Positions 63,460-64,000 of a stretch of 64,000 nt of DNA are shown one piece after another; position 1 is the stretch's first letter, and every line of letters starts with the position of its first letter. Location: NCBI GenBank assembly GCA_963707015.1, contig CAVPOO010000001.1:124001-188000 (forward strand), in the 5' to 3' direction. Under the pieces are notes generated by a model. That model made no database searches. It was not told the DNA's origin and saw only the letters and a list, made by a program, of their open reading frames with translations. Source of the DNA: CAVPOO01 sp963707015 (GTDB taxonomy: Bacteria; Pseudomonadota; Gammaproteobacteria; Thiohalobacterales; Thiohalobacteraceae). The position numbers were made by a program, and so were the translations under genes.

Positions 63460-63472
63460 AGCGGAATAATCA

Positions 63473-64000
63473 TCACGCCGGCCGCAAACTCACGTCGCCA
63501 GAGGTGAAACGCTGGATCTCTCCCTGCACCTCCACCAGTAACGCACCCTGCATATCGATACCCCCGGCATTGCCCCGCACGATCTTATGCGGAAATCGCA
63601 ATTCGACCAACCTCCCTGCGAGCAGATCGTGATCCTGCCAGGTATCGATAAAGGCAGCCAGCCCCTCGGCCTCGTACCTGCCAAACGTGCTGACCAGTTC
63701 ATCCAGCAGATCGACTGCCAGGCGGTTACGCGAAACCTTAGCATCCACGAGCTGCTGGACATCGATCCACGGCTGGTCAAGCACTGGCCCGGCCCCGTCT
63801 GGCATCTCGATGTTGATGCCAATACCGACGATGGCCTGGCAGGGTCCGGCCGCCTCACCAGACAACTCCACCAGCACGCCGGCAAGCTTTGCATCCTTGC
63901 TGTAGATATCGTTCGGCCACTTGAGTCCAGCCTGCCTGACCCCCGCCCGCTGCACGGTCTTCAGCACCGCCACCCCCGCCGCGAGACTGAGTCCGCCCAG
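63473..64000 (-). CDS. birA: Biotin-acetyl-CoA-carboxylase ligase, 5' end outside window
   Basis: The C-terminal part of BirA, open to the window edge (LGGLSLAAGVAVLK precedes the first GTG at 63973). The conserved LKWPNDIY and GKLAGVLVE-like segment (AKLAGVLVELSG), the GIGINIEMP motif and the small C-terminal SH3-like domain are visible. It attaches biotin to carboxylase; the N-terminal region, including any HTH, is outside the window. It forms an operon with coaX. Confidence 0.93.
   Translation of the reverse strand: MGGLSLAAGVAVLKTVQRAGVRQAGLKWPNDIYSKDAKLAGVLVELSGEAAGPCQAIVGIGINIEMPDGAGPVLDQPWIDVQQLVDAKVSRNRLAVDLLDELVSTFGRYEAEGLAAFIDTWQDHDLLAGRLVELRFPHKIVRGNAGGIDMQGALLVEVQGEIQRFTSGDVSLRPA

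Overview
The window looks like a chromosomal segment of a GC-rich gammaproteobacterium, probably a sulfur-metabolising chemolithotroph. Evidence for the group: a lexA-imuA-imuB SOS operon plus dnaE2, a moxR-bat operon, a birA-coaX-SPOR operon beside a tRNA-Thr, and a rhombosortase/GlyGly-CTERM sorting pair. Evidence for sulfur metabolism is weaker: a Gly/Tyr/Trp repeat protein resembling sulfur globule proteins and a DsrE-like protein. No rRNA, CRISPR array, phage or plasmid replication gene was seen.

Layout. 1-11.7 kb: a five-gene plus-strand operon with a membrane-anchored pentaheme cytochrome c/TPR protein, two exported FG-GAP/ASPIC-UnbV propeller proteins, an exported TPR protein, and a giant lipoprotein joining TPR, FG-GAP and a C-terminal domain I cannot name. 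This is the most interesting candidate system here. 11.7-16.3 kb: the sulfur-globule-like gene, a DUF6394-like gene paired with a K+ channel carrying two TrkA-N domains, a small basic protein and an alpha/beta hydrolase. 16.3-25.7 kb: the mutasome region, with dnaE2 separated from lexA-imuA-imuB by a DsrE-like gene, two small exported or membrane genes, a MITE-like element and a 33-unit heptamer array. 25.8-29.6 kb: TetR, an RND/MMPL transporter and a LolA-like lipoprotein-sorting partner, with matching putative operators before tetR and the transporter gene.

29.6-37.2 kb is a scarred accessory stretch: a kelch gene broken by a second copy of the MITE-like element, fragments of an SLC13-like permease and an IS91-type transposase, a duplicated gene-end scar, then rhombosortase, its lipoprotein partner, and a frameshifted subtilase/HYR protein ending in a GlyGly-CTERM signal. 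37.4-47 kb: MipA/OmpV, then moxR-DUF58-DUF4381-batA-batB-batC-batD, with a 33-bp coding minisatellite in batC. 48-53.6 kb: a DUF349 protein, a hairpin MITE and an IS1634-type insertion sequence sharing a CTAG junction. 53.6-64 kb: a secreted matrixin-like protease with an exported partner, an ankyrin membrane protein, a lytic transglycosylase with SPOR, a TAXI solute-binding protein, tRNA-Thr(TGT), a SPOR protein, coaX and the open 5' end of birA.

All calls come from reading the sequence and translations; no database search was run.
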